A stretch of DNA of 64,000 nt, from positions 620,001 through 684,000 of the forward strand of contig CAVZCC010000005.1 of the NCBI GenBank assembly GCA_963773765.1. The letters are read 5' to 3'. Every line of letters begins with the position of its first letter. Within the stretch, counting starts at the first letter, position 1. A program made the position numbers and the translations under genes. This stretch comes from CAVZCC01 sp963773765 (GTDB lineage: Bacteria > Actinomycetota > Acidimicrobiia > Acidimicrobiales > Microtrichaceae). The notes below the pieces were generated by a model, which worked only from the letters and a program-made list of their open reading frames with translations, did no database searches and was not told where the DNA came from. This document shows positions 16,440-24,750 of this stretch, piece after piece.

Positions 16440-17673
16440 GCAGCTCCCGGAACGGCAGGTCCTTGTCCGTCCGTGGTTCGGAGGGCAGGCCCAGGACCCG
16501 CTCACCGATGATGTTCTTCTGCACCTCGTCGGTGCCCCCGTAGATGGACACCGCAGGGGCGAACAGCGCCAGCTCCGCCGCGATCGGGTCCGCGTGGGGG
16601 TCCTTCCACAGCTGGCCCGCCGGGCCCTGCAGGGCCAGCCCCAGCTCTGCGGCCAGCCGGGTGATGCGGCTCATGGAGAGCTTGGCGATGTTGGGCTCGG
16701 CGCCGGTCAGCTTCACGCCCGCGGCCCGGGCCGCCTTGGCCCGTAGGTTGGCGAACCGGGCGATCTCCTGCATCTCGTGGAGCTGCACGATCTTCTGGCG
16801 GAGCACCGCGTCGGTCAGCGGGGCCCGGTCGCGGGCCAGCTTCATCACCAGCTTCCCGGCGCCGCCCCCGATCACCCCGGCGGTCCCCGACGACGCCCCC
16901 TTGACGAAGTCCCCGGCCCGCAGCTCCAGGTGCCCGGCCACCGTCCCGGCCATCGCCAGAGAAGCCGCACCGTGCCCACCGGCCCCCAGGCTCGAGCGCT
17001 CCACCATCAGCGTGGTGTTGCCCACGGCCCACCCGTTGTTGAGCCCGCCCACCAGGGCGTCGTCAGCCACACGGCAGTCGGTCAGGAACACCTCGTTGAA
17101 CAACGCCCGCCCCGTCATCTCCCGCAGGGGCCGCACGTCCATGCCGGGCTGGTGCATGTCGATGGCGAACCACGAGATGCCCTTGTGCTTGGGCAGGTCC
17201 ACGTCCGTGCGGGCCAGGAGCATGCCCCGGTCCGCCACCTGGCCGCCGGAGGTCCAGACCTTCTGGCCGTTGACCACCCACTCGTCCCCGTCACGGACGG
17301 CCCGGCACTGCAGCCCGGCCAGGTCGGAGCCGGCCCCGGGCTCGCTGAACAGCTGGCACCACGCCTCCTGGCCGCTGACGATGGGCCGCAGGTACCGGTC
17401 CTTCTGCTCGTCCGAGCCGTGGGCCACGATGGTCGGCCCGGCCAGCATGACGCCCAGCCCTCCGGGAGGGCCCAACGCGCCGGCCGCGGCCATGGCGTCG
17501 GCCACCACCCCGGCATCACCGCGGGACAGGGCGCGGCCGAAGGACTCCTCCGGCCACGTGGGCACCGCCCAGTGCGAGTCGCACAGCCGCTCCCACCACT
17601 CCGCCACCGTGAGGTCGGGATCCCAGTTGGACGCCAGCCAGGCGTCGATGTCTGATCGCAGGTCGTCGCTCAT
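16417..17673 (-). CDS. Acyl-CoA dehydrogenase family protein
   Basis: A 418-residue flavoprotein. It shows the FAD-site blocks CQLFSEPGAGSDLAGL near 110 and WVVNGQKVWTSGG near 132, the FNEVFLTDCRV strand, a C-terminal helical domain, and YGGTDEVQKNIIGERVLGLP near the end. Length and layout are typical of acyl-CoA dehydrogenases, which take the alpha,beta-hydrogens from an acyl-CoA and pass electrons to ETF. The catalytic base cannot be fixed with certainty. Chain specificity is unknown. A TAACGT -10-like box and a GGGGGAACG ribosome site lie upstream. It overlaps the DUF5054 gene by 23 bases. Confidence 0.85.
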   Translation of the reverse strand: MSDDLRSDIDAWLASNWDPDLTVAEWWERLCDSHWAVPTWPEESFGRALSRGDAGVVADAMAAAGALGPPGGLGVMLAGPTIVAHGSDEQKDRYLRPIVSGQEAWCQLFSEPGAGSDLAGLQCRAVRDGDEWVVNGQKVWTSGGQVADRGMLLARTDVDLPKHKGISWFAIDMHQPGMDVRPLREMTGRALFNEVFLTDCRVADDALVGGLNNGWAVGNTTLMVERSSLGAGGHGAASLAMAGTVAGHLELRAGDFVKGASSGTAGVIGGGAGKLVMKLARDRAPLTDAVLRQKIVQLHEMQEIARFANLRAKAARAAGVKLTGAEPNIAKLSMSRITRLAAELGLALQGPAGQLWKDPHADPIAAELALFAPAVSIYGGTDEVQKNIIGERVLGLPSEPRTDKDLPFRELRVGTQRD

Positions 17674-17762
17674 CGTTCCCCCGGGCAGTCGTCCGACGGG
17701 GCGACGTTACAAGGGGTGGCACCGGCGGGTCGGTCGGAGGGCAGGGGTCCGGGGGCGCTGGG

Positions 17763-18488
17763 TCAGGCCTCGAGCCGGCCGTCGATGATGTGCACGGTCC
17801 GGTCGGCGTAGTGGACGATCCGCTCGTCGTGGGTCACCACCACCGCGGCGGTGCCCCGGGACTTCATCTCGGAGCGGATCAGCTCCATGACCTGCTCGCC
17901 CAGCTTGGTGTCCAGCGCCGAGGTGGGCTCGTCGAACAGGACCAGCTCCGGCTCGTTCATGAGCGCCCGGCCGATCGCCACCCGCTGGCGCTGGCCGCCG
18001 GAGAGCTGGCCCGGCAGGTTCCTGGACCGGTCGGCCAGGCCCAGCTCCTCCAGCAGCTGGTCGGCCCGGTCCCGCGCCGCCCGCCCCGTGCGCCGGCCCA
18101 TCTCGTCCACCACCAGCAGGTTCTCCCGCGCCGTCAGGAACGGCACCAGGTTGACGGCCTGGAACACGAACCCGACGGTCTCCTGGCGGAACCGGGACAG
18201 CTGCTTGGCGTTGTAGCCCGTGATGTCCTGGCCGCCGACGACCACCTCGCCCGAGGTGGCGTGCAGCAGGCCGCCCGCGATGGAGCACAGCGTGGTCTTG
18301 CCCGACCCGGACGGGCCCAGCAGGGCGACGATCTCGTCCGAGCCCAGGGTGAGGTCGGCATGGTCCAGCGCCACGACGTCCTCGTCGCCCATCTCGTAGA
18401 CCTTGCGCACCGCGGCCATCCGCAGCGCGGGAGTGCCCCCGCCCGCAGGTGCGGTACCGGAGTCGGTGGTGGTGTCGGTGGGGGTCAT
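17763..18488 (-). CDS. ABC transporter ATP-binding protein (MacB/LolD type)
   Basis: A 241-residue ATPase. Walker A is GPSGSGKTT near 58, the Q-loop region is FVFQAVNLVPFLT, the signature is LSGGQRQRVAIGRAL near 156, Walker B is LVLFDEPTSALD and the switch His is in VVTHD. The TSALD/GLLHATSGEV pattern places it in the MacB/LolD (lipoprotein or small-molecule export) group. Its start overlaps the stop of the permease gene by 4 nt (ATGA), forming a three-gene exporter operon with the two permeases upstream. The substrate is unknown. The N-terminal 20 residues are Thr/Ser/Gly-rich and outside the fold. Confidence 0.85.
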   Translation of the reverse strand: MTPTDTTTDSGTAPAGGGTPALRMAAVRKVYEMGDEDVVALDHADLTLGSDEIVALLGPSGSGKTTLCSIAGGLLHATSGEVVVGGQDITGYNAKQLSRFRQETVGFVFQAVNLVPFLTARENLLVVDEMGRRTGRAARDRADQLLEELGLADRSRNLPGQLSGGQRQRVAIGRALMNEPELVLFDEPTSALDTKLGEQVMELIRSEMKSRGTAAVVVTHDERIVHYADRTVHIIDGRLEA

Positions 18489-19602
18489 GTGGCGCCTCCG
18501 ATGGCCGAGGCCGGGTCGATCTTCAGGACCCGGCGGAGTGAGAAGGCGCAGCCGATGACGGCGGCGACCAGGAGGAACAGCACGCTGCTGATGACCCGTG
18601 CCGGCGCCAGCGTGTAGGGGATGGTCCCGGGCGGGATCACCAGGGCCAGGACCACGGCGATGGTGCCGCCGATCAGCGACGCGATGCCGGTGACCACCAG
18701 CGCCTGCAGGACCACGCCCGCGGAACAACCGTCCCGAGGTGGCACCGATGGCCTTGAGCACGCCGTAGAGGCCGGTGCGCTCCACGGTGAGGAGGGCGAA
18801 GAACAGGGCCACGACCACCACGGCGATCACCACCGTGACCCCGATGATCTGGTTGAAGGTGGAGCGCTGCTGCTCCACACCGGGGATGGCCTCCACCGCG
18901 TCGGCCAGGCTGAGCGAGTCGGTGGCCCCGTCGGTGGCGCGGTCGATCCGGCCGGCCAGCGCCGCGCCCGACGTACCGGCGTCGGCACGGACCACCAGCG
19001 CCTGGAACACGTCGGGTCCCAACCCGGCATCGGGCCGGTTGGCGTTCACCGCAGCCGCGCCACGTGTCGGGCGACGCCCACAGGCTCCCCTGGCCGGAGT
19101 AGGCCAGGTCGTCCACCCAGCCCACCACCTTGATCGGGGTGCGGGCCGGGCCCACCTGGATGGTCATGCCGTCGGTGATGCCGGACGACTCGAGCGAGCG
19201 GTCGGCGTACGCCTCCCCGGCCGCCGGGGGCGCCGGCACGCCCTCCGGGGCGATCTCGTAGCCGAACAGGGCCACGTCGGCCAGGTCCCGGTCGTCGTTG
19301 CCCGGCACCCGGGCGCCGAGCTGGGCCACCCCCAGTCCGCCCACCTCGGCCACGCCGTCCACCGCTGCGACCTCCGCGGCCTGCTCCGGGGTGATGCGGC
19401 TGCGCAGGAACGACTGCTCGGCGGTGGAGGAGTACACGATCACGTCGCCCCGCTGCGCGGCCACCGCACCGGTGGCGCCGTTCAGCAGGCCGTCCAACAG
19501 GCCGCCCAGCAACATGAGCAGGGTGGCCAGCAGGGCCAGGATCCCGACCGCGGTGGCGAACCGCTCGGGCCGGCGGCGGAGCTCCAGCGCGGCGACGTTC
19601 AC
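18485..19602 (-). CDS. FtsX/MacB-type ABC permease, two frameshifts
   Basis: About 370 residues. It has an N-terminal transmembrane helix (GILALLATLLMLLGGLLDGLL), a long extracytoplasmic domain, then three further helices (VTVVIAVVVVALFFALLTVE; LQALVVTGIASLIGGTIAVVLAL; SSVLFLLVAAVIGCAF) ending SLRRVLKIDPASAIGG, the FtsX-family closing motif. Two single-base frame changes, near 19065 and near 18730, interrupt an otherwise complete protein. It partners the ATPase downstream and the second permease upstream (4-nt overlap on each side). The substrate cannot be read from the sequence. Confidence 0.75.
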
Positions 19603-20726
19603 CGTCCCACCCCCGCGCCGGTGGTGGCCTCGATGGGGTCGATGCGCAGCACGCGCCGGGCCGAGAACAGCGAGCTGAGCAGGCCGAGCACCAGCAGCAG
19701 CCCGGACCAGAACACCACGGCCCCGGTCTGGAAGCTGAGCGGGATGTCCCCCAGTCGTTGGGACGCGATCGGCGTGTAGAGGGCGATGCCGAAGGCGATG
19801 CCCAGCACCATCACCACCGCCACCTGGAACAGCAGGGACCGGACCAGGGCCGAGCCGGGGATGCCGACGGCGCGCAGCAGCGTGAGCGACCCCGCCTTCT
19901 GCAGCGTGATGATCAGGAAGAACAGGCCGGTCACCAGCGGCACCACCAGCCCGTAGAGCAGGAAGATCAACTGGAACGACTGCTGGATCTGGCCCACGCC
20001 GGGGGTCCCGGCCGCGGCGTCGGCCCGGGTGAGCGCGTCGGCGTCCGGGGCGGCGTCGTTGATCCGGCTGACGACCTGGGCGTCGCTCACGCCCCGGGCC
20101 GGCGCCACCGCGATCACCGCGGGCAACGACCCGGTGGCGTCCGGGTTGCCGGCCAGCACCGCCTGCTCGTAGGTGGCGTACGTGGTGAACAACGTGGGGG
20201 AGGCCTGGAGGCCGATCTTGGCCGCGGACCCGACGATGGTGATCGTGAGTCCGCCGGGCTCGACGGTGACGGTGTCGCCGACCGCGAACCCCTGGGAGGC
20301 GGACGAGTCCAGCGCCACCGCCTCGCCGTCGGCCGTGGGGAGGCGACCCTGCACCAACGTGGAGGGCGAGCCGAGTCCCTCCTCCTCGTAGCCGATGACC
20401 GCGGCGCTGGTGAGCTCGCCGTCCGCGGTCACGCTGAAGGTCCCCTGGCCGATGCGCCCGGACCTGCCCACGCCGTCCACGGTGCGGATCTGCTGTTCCA
20501 GCGGAGGGGTGATGACGCTGCCCTGCAGGTTGCGGCGGCCGTCCACCGAGTACACCAGCACCGGAGCCGACTGGTTCTCCAGTGCCCCGACGAAGCTGGT
20601 GATCAGGCCGTTCTGCAGCGTCTGCTGGAACAGGATGAGGAACACCAGCAGGCCCACGGACGCCATGAGCAACCCGAACCGCAGCAGGGCGCGTCGCATC
20701 TCACGGAGGGCTAGGAACACGCCCAC
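19599..20726 (-). CDS. FtsX/MacB-type ABC permease
   Basis: A 375-residue permease with the same layout as its neighbour: an N-terminal helix (FGLLMASVGLLVFLILFQQTLQ), a periplasm-equivalent domain of about 200 residues, three C-terminal helices and the closing motif SARRVLRIDPIEA. It is the first gene of the exporter operon. The GTG start at 20726 has a TTGAGGTGG ribosome site. Two adjoining inverted repeats lie between this start and the upstream gene, a likely operator or terminator region. Two unlike permeases plus one ATPase suggest a heterodimeric exporter of the MacB/LolCDE layout. Confidence 0.85.
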   Translation of the reverse strand: MGVFLALREMRRALLRFGLLMASVGLLVFLILFQQTLQNGLITSFVGALENQSAPVLVYSVDGRRNLQGSVITPPLEQQIRTVDGVGRSGRIGQGTFSVTADGELTSAAVIGYEEEGLGSPSTLVQGRLPTADGEAVALDSSASQGFAVGDTVTVEPGGLTITIVGSAAKIGLQASPTLFTTYATYEQAVLAGNPDATGSLPAVIAVAPARGVSDAQVVSRINDAAPDADALTRADAAAGTPGVGQIQQSFQLIFLLYGLVVPLVTGLFFLIITLQKAGSLTLLRAVGIPGSALVRSLLFQVAVVMVLGIAFGIALYTPIASQRLGDIPLSFQTGAVVFWSGLLLVLGLLSSLFSARRVLRIDPIEATTGAGVGR

Positions 20727-20731
20727 CTCAA

Positions 20732-20756
20732 TCCCGCCAGGGCGGGAATTGTTCCC
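20732..20756. promoter_or_regulatory. Two overlapping inverted repeats upstream of ABC exporter
   Basis: TCCCGCC-AG-GGCGGGA (20732-20747) and GGGAA-TTG-TTCCC (20744-20756) share four bases, so only one can form a hairpin at a time. They lie between the stop of the Mau-like operon (20776) and the exporter start (20726, minus strand). They could end the upstream transcript or bind an exporter regulator. No T-run follows. Confidence 0.4.
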
Positions 20757-20775
20757 GGGACCGACCGATCGGGTT

Positions 20776-21288
20776 TCAGCGGGGGTCGATGCGCATGGTG
20801 GCGACCACCCGGTCGGCCCGCGGCGCCAGGGTGCGGCGGAGCCGGTGGCTGCCCAGCGCCACGTACAGGGCGAACGCCCGGCCGCCGGTGTGGAAGAACT
20901 GCTGGTGGCCGCTGTGGCCCGGGATCGGCCGGTGCATGGTGGCCCGGCTGAAGACCGACTCGGTCAACGGCCGCTTCAGCCTGGTCGCCGAGAACAACGG
21001 GGTGTGTCCCGCCTCCGGGTCGAACTCCACCAGCGCGATGAACAGGTCGGTCGGGCGCATGCCCTCCACCGCCCCGCCGCCGTAGTCGCCGCGCACCTTG
21101 GGCAGGGCGAAGCTGGCCACGTGCAGCACCGGGTTGGCGGTGCCCAGCACACCCACGTCGCGTGCCTCGGTGTCGGTCGGGTCCCCGTCCGGCTTGGAGA
21201 TGGAGCCGTCCCACCCCGCGGGCACGGTGACGGACAGGCCGTGGGCGCGCAGCACGCGGGCCCGGGCCGTTCGAACGGTGTTGCTCAT
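20776..21288 (-). CDS. Hypothetical protein, last gene of the Mau-like operon
   Basis: A 170-residue soluble protein that I do not recognise by family. It starts with a basic helix, then LSVTVPAGWDGSI, and shows alternating strands and loops (VLHVASFALP, DLFIALVEFDP, FALYVALGSH). The PAGWDG opening resembles small beta-rich proteins that follow export or maturation genes in actinobacteria. No signal peptide or membrane segment. Its ATG at 21288 overlaps the stop of the membrane protein gene by 4 nt, so it belongs to the operon running from 25282. Conservation of this position in other genomes would tie it to the cysteine-rich protein. Confidence 0.6.
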   Translation of the reverse strand: MSNTVRTARARVLRAHGLSVTVPAGWDGSISKPDGDPTDTEARDVGVLGTANPVLHVASFALPKVRGDYGGGAVEGMRPTDLFIALVEFDPEAGHTPLFSATRLKRPLTESVFSRATMHRPIPGHSGHQQFFHTGGRAFALYVALGSHRLRRTLAPRADRVVATMRIDPR

Positions 21289-21887
21289 GCGCCGACTCCC
21301 CAGGTGGTGGACAGGAACCCGGCCAGCACGCCGGCCACCACCAGTGTGGTGACGGTGACGGTGCCGGCCAGCGGGGCGGACCGGACCATCCGCTCGTGGA
21401 AGCGGGACAGGTCCTCGGGCCGCTGGACCGAGTGCACGGTCAGGAGCACCAGCCCCCGGGCCAGGCCGAAGGCGGCACCGATGACCAGCCCGGCGGGGAC
21501 GGACCCGGCCAGCACCGTGGCCAGCACCACGACGTAGGTGGAGGCCGAGGTGATGATCGTGACCAGGCCGAAGCCCAGCTGGGCACCGAACCCGGCGCCG
21601 TAGACCCACCCCCGGAACGCCTGCAGCCACTGCTCGTCCACCTGTCGGCGCCACGACGGCAGCCGGCGCCCGGCCAGGTCCAGCGCGGCGGCCACCAGGC
21701 AGGCGGCGGCCAGGACCACCAGGGCCGTCCGGTCCGACACCGCCGGTGCCACCAGGGTGCCGACCGCGCCGCCCAGCAGCCCGAGCGCGGCGCCGCCCAG
21801 TGCCGAGCCCGCCACGTAGGCCGTGGCGGTGGTCCCCCATCGGTTGCCCTTTCCCCGCTCGCCGAGCGGGGTGATGCTGGTCAGCAT
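21285..21887 (-). CDS. Polytopic membrane protein of the Mau-like operon
   Basis: A 200-residue integral membrane protein with about five to six helices (AYVAGSALGGAALGLLGGAV; ALVVLAAACLVAAALDLAG; GLVTIITSASTYVVVLATVL; PAGLVIGAAFGLARGLVLL; VTVTTLVVAGVLAGFLS). Small residues (Gly/Ala) dominate, and an arginine/tryptophan loop (RRLPSWRRQVDEQW, about residues 74-87) faces one side. I cannot assign a family; the layout is reminiscent of DsbD/CcdA-like electron carriers, but no paired cysteines are seen. A TGAGGCG ribosome site overlaps the stop of the tiny gene upstream. It probably works with the thioredoxin-like and MauE-like proteins of the operon. Confidence 0.65.
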   Translation of the reverse strand: MLTSITPLGERGKGNRWGTTATAYVAGSALGGAALGLLGGAVGTLVAPAVSDRTALVVLAAACLVAAALDLAGRRLPSWRRQVDEQWLQAFRGWVYGAGFGAQLGFGLVTIITSASTYVVVLATVLAGSVPAGLVIGAAFGLARGLVLLTVHSVQRPEDLSRFHERMVRSAPLAGTVTVTTLVVAGVLAGFLSTTWGVGA

Positions 21888-21896
21888 CGACTCGCC

Positions 21897-21977
21897 TCAA
21901 GGGGACCAGCTGGCCCGCACCGCGCCGACGACGGCCAGTGCGACGCCCAGCACGATGACGGGAAGGCGGTCATTCAC
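21897..21977 (-). CDS. 26-residue single-helix membrane peptide
   Basis: A micro-ORF that starts with GTG overlapping the stop of the MauD-like gene (GTGA) and ends 9 bases before the next gene. It encodes VNDRLP followed by one hydrophobic helix (VIVLGVALAVVGAVRASW). Coupled start, membrane-helix composition and tight packing between two operon genes argue that it is translated. It could be a small subunit or assembly factor of the membrane redox proteins around it. There is no family evidence. Confidence 0.5.
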   Translation of the reverse strand: MNDRLPVIVLGVALAVVGAVRASWSP

Positions 21978-22798
21978 GCCGGTCCCTGTGGGTCGGCCAG
22001 CGGCTCGTACAGGCGGGGGTCCCCGGGGACGATCCCGGCGTCGCGCAGCTCGGCGTCGATGCGCTCGGCCCGCTCCCGGCCGGTCAGGAACGCCCGGCGG
22101 CTCTGGCCACCGGCCAGGGGCCGGCCCGCGTCGGCCAGGGACTTGGCCAGCAGGTCGGTGACCTGGGACCACGTGGCTGCCGCGCCCTCGCCCACCACCT
22201 CGTCACCGTCCACCAGCGCGAAGTACGGGGCGACCGGGACGCCGTAGTCCTCCCAGGCGTCGGACGACATCACCACCGGGACGTCGTCCGGCGCCAGCCC
22301 GGCCACCGTGGCGGGGGACTCGGCCTCCTCGCCCCGGGTCACGATCACCAGCCGGATGTCCGGCGCCGGGAGCTCCACCCCGGACGCGAACGCGTCCCAG
22401 AAGCCCTGGCAGGTGGTGCACCCGCTGGTCAGGAACGCCAGCAGCGTCCGGTGGCGGGCACCGGCCACGCCCACCGCCACCGCGTCGCCGCGCTGGTCCA
22501 CCCCGGCCAGGTCGAACGCGCCCAGGCCCAGCAGCTCCGCCGGTTCCGGCACGCCGGCCGCGGTCTCGAACGGGACCGCGCCGGTCGCGGCCCCGGCCGC
22601 GGCACCGGCCCCCGGGGCGGTGCCGGCGGCACGGGCGGCCCGGGCGGCCCGGGCCTGCTGGTCCGGCGTGGCCGGGTCCAGGTCCACGCCCAGGTCGTGC
22701 AGGGCCCGGAGGATCTCGGCATGGCTGCGCAGGAGGCTGACGACCAGCACCAGCATCAGCGCCACCACGACGGCCAGGAGCACGACGGCAACGGTCAC
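21974..22798 (-). CDS. MauD-like membrane-anchored thioredoxin-fold protein
   Basis: A 274-residue protein with an N-terminal membrane anchor (VAVVLLAVVVALMLVLVVSLL), an Ala/Gly-rich linker, then a thioredoxin-like domain with the redox motif SGCTTC near residue 137 and a cis-Pro segment VPVAPYF near 190. The anchor plus C-x-x-C layout is that of MauD/TlpA-type disulfide enzymes. In methylamine utilisation, MauD and MauE are needed to form the disulfides of the small dehydrogenase subunit. The GTG start overlaps the stop of the Tat protein gene by 4 nt (GTGA), so the pair is translationally coupled. The active site probably faces outside. Confidence 0.75.
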   Translation of the reverse strand: MTVAVVLLAVVVALMLVLVVSLLRSHAEILRALHDLGVDLDPATPDQQARAARAARAAGTAPGAGAAAGAATGAVPFETAAGVPEPAELLGLGAFDLAGVDQRGDAVAVGVAGARHRTLLAFLTSGCTTCQGFWDAFASGVELPAPDIRLVIVTRGEEAESPATVAGLAPDDVPVVMSSDAWEDYGVPVAPYFALVDGDEVVGEGAAATWSQVTDLLAKSLADAGRPLAGGQSRRAFLTGRERAERIDAELRDAGIVPGDPRLYEPLADPQGPA

Positions 22799-24606
22799 GG
22801 GGCGACCACCGGGTCCGGGGCCGGCACCGTCGCCTGCTCCGCCGGCGCGGCGTCGACGTCCGGCGCACCGACGGCGGGAGGCACGGTCAGGAGCGCGCTG
22901 GCCAACACGGGCGGGATGGTCCGGGGACCGTCCACCGTGGCCACCACCACCACCTCGTGGTCGCCGGCCGGCACGGTCAGCACCTCGTCCAGGCCGCCGG
23001 GGCCCGGTCGCAGGGAGGCCCGGAACTGGCCGTCGACCAGCACCCGGACCGTGGCGGGCGAACCGTCGACCCGGAGCACCTCGGTGGTGGCCACGTGCAC
23101 CCCGCCCGCCACCGCGTCCAGGGCCAGGACCTGGCCCACGGCCACCGCGGCCACCCCCACGGTGGAGCAGCCGAGGGAGACGTTGCTGCCCCCGCCGACG
23201 TTGACCGCGGTCACGCACACGGAGCGGGCCCCCGGGGTGAGGCCGGTGATGGTCTCGTCGAAGCCGTAGCCGTTGTTGCCGTCGCCCCGGGCCCGGTTGG
23301 CGGCGAACGTCCCGACCGGGACGCCGTCCACGGTCACCTGCACCGAGATGGGTGACGCCGTCTCCGGGTCACGGGCCCAGCCCCGGACACGGGCGCTGCC
23401 GGGACCGGGCGAGGTCACCGACTCCACCACGCCGGAGGGGTCCGACGGGACGGTGGTGGCCCGGCACCCCAGGTCCAGGTCGGCGCCCCCGTTGGCGTTG
23501 CGGCCCACGATGCACACGTTGTGGAACCCCGGCGACGCCGCGATCGTCACGTCGAAGCCGTACTCCCCGCCCATGTGGGGGTAGGCCGCGGCCACGTCGG
23601 GCCGGTACCCGTTGGCCACCACCGAGGTCGCCAGCACCCCGTCCACGTACACGTCGACCGACACCGCCCGGTAGGCGTCCGGGTCCAGCACGAACCCCGT
23701 GACCCGCAGCGAGCCCACCGAGGCGGTCAGGGTGTCGAAGTGACCGATCGGGTTGGGGTCGATGCGCACCATCTGGTGGCCGATCCAGTTGGATCCCTGG
23801 CCCGAGGTGTCCACCGCGGCCACCGACACCAGCCGGTCACCGGGGCAGAGGCGGAAGAACACGTCGTAGCCGTGGTCGCTCCCCTTGCCGAAGATCGCCC
23901 CGACGTCGGGACGGGACAGCGCCGCCTGGAACGCCCCCACGGGACGGAGGCAGTCGTAGACGTTGATGGTGATGGGCAGGCCGGGGGTGGACGGGTCGAG
24001 CGCCCAACCCGACACCCGGACCCCGCCGGGCACCACCGTGACGGCGTCGACCGAGCCGAGCGCGTCCACCTCCAGGCACGGCCGGGAGTGGTAGCGGGTG
24101 CGGTTGTCGGTGCGGGACGCCGTGGTGCAGGTCCCGTCGATCCTCCACGGCTCGGTGCAGGTCACCATGCGGCACACGATCGGCCCCAGGCACGGCACAC
24201 CCTGGTTGCACTGGCCGTAGCGGAAGGCGGTGCAGCCGGCCTTGCGGTTGTTGCAGTCGCCGTTGGCGCACCCGCAGCCCGTCCCGGAACAGGACCCGGC
24301 ACACACGCCGTTGGCGCCGCAGCCGCAGCCGTTGCAGGCGGCGTTGCAGTCCATGTAGTAGCGGGGGCCGCCGCCGCAGTAGTCGCTGCCGTCGACCTTC
24401 CACCAGCCGCCCAGCGCCGTGCCGGCCGGGCAGCGGTTGGCCCCGTAGATCGTGCAGCAGAACTCGGTGTAGCCGTCGTTGCACAGGGCCCCGGGGGCAC
24501 AGACCGCGGCATAGGCGGAGCCGGGTCGCAGCACGTAGGCCGTGGGTGCGACCGCCAGTGCGGTGCCGGCCATGGCGCCCCTGCGGAGCACGCCCCGCCG
24601 GTCCAC
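22795..24606 (-). CDS. Tat-exported cysteine-rich protein with MauA-like domain and three beta repeats
   Basis: 603 residues from GTG 24606. The twin-arginine motif DRRGVLRRG and the hydrophobic stretch to AYA (about 33) form a Tat signal. Residues 36-177 contain 22 cysteines and the run CPAGTALGGWWKVDG, then DYCGGGPRYYMDC, RYGQCNQG and CRMVTCTEPW, recalling the tryptophan- and disulfide-rich methylamine dehydrogenase light chain. Three repeats of about 95 residues follow (GVRVSGWALDP, LRVTGFVLDP, ARVRGWARDP), each with a Gly-Trp/Phe start and a GYDV/YGFD end, then a Pro/Ala tail. A conserved-looking stretch (FAERAASFLERR) lies in frame upstream, so the true start is probably ATG 24689 with a frameshift near 24660. 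Confidence 0.7.
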   Translation of the reverse strand: MDRRGVLRRGAMAGTALAVAPTAYVLRPGSAYAAVCAPGALCNDGYTEFCCTIYGANRCPAGTALGGWWKVDGSDYCGGGPRYYMDCNAACNGCGCGANGVCAGSCSGTGCGCANGDCNNRKAGCTAFRYGQCNQGVPCLGPIVCRMVTCTEPWRIDGTCTTASRTDNRTRYHSRPCLEVDALGSVDAVTVVPGGVRVSGWALDPSTPGLPITINVYDCLRPVGAFQAALSRPDVGAIFGKGSDHGYDVFFRLCPGDRLVSVAAVDTSGQGSNWIGHQMVRIDPNPIGHFDTLTASVGSLRVTGFVLDPDAYRAVSVDVYVDGVLATSVVANGYRPDVAAAYPHMGGEYGFDVTIAASPGFHNVCIVGRNANGGADLDLGCRATTVPSDPSGVVESVTSPGPGSARVRGWARDPETASPISVQVTVDGVPVGTFAANRARGDGNNGYGFDETITGLTPGARSVCVTAVNVGGGSNVSLGCSTVGVAAVAVGQVLALDAVAGGVHVATTEVLRVDGSPATVRVLVDGQFRASLRPGPGGLDEVLTVPAGDHEVVVVATVDGPRTIPPVLASALLTVPPAVGAPDVDAAPAEQATVPAPDPVVAP

Positions 24607-24750
24607 GCGCCGCTCCAGGAAGGACGCGGCCCGCTCCGCGAACCCCGGCGGCCGGCCGCCCCGTCGTTCCGTTCCGTCACGGTCCTCATCCCACCATCCC
24701 CTGGTTCACACCGGCTCCTCGTTCACGCCCTCGTCCACGCCCCGCCGCCA

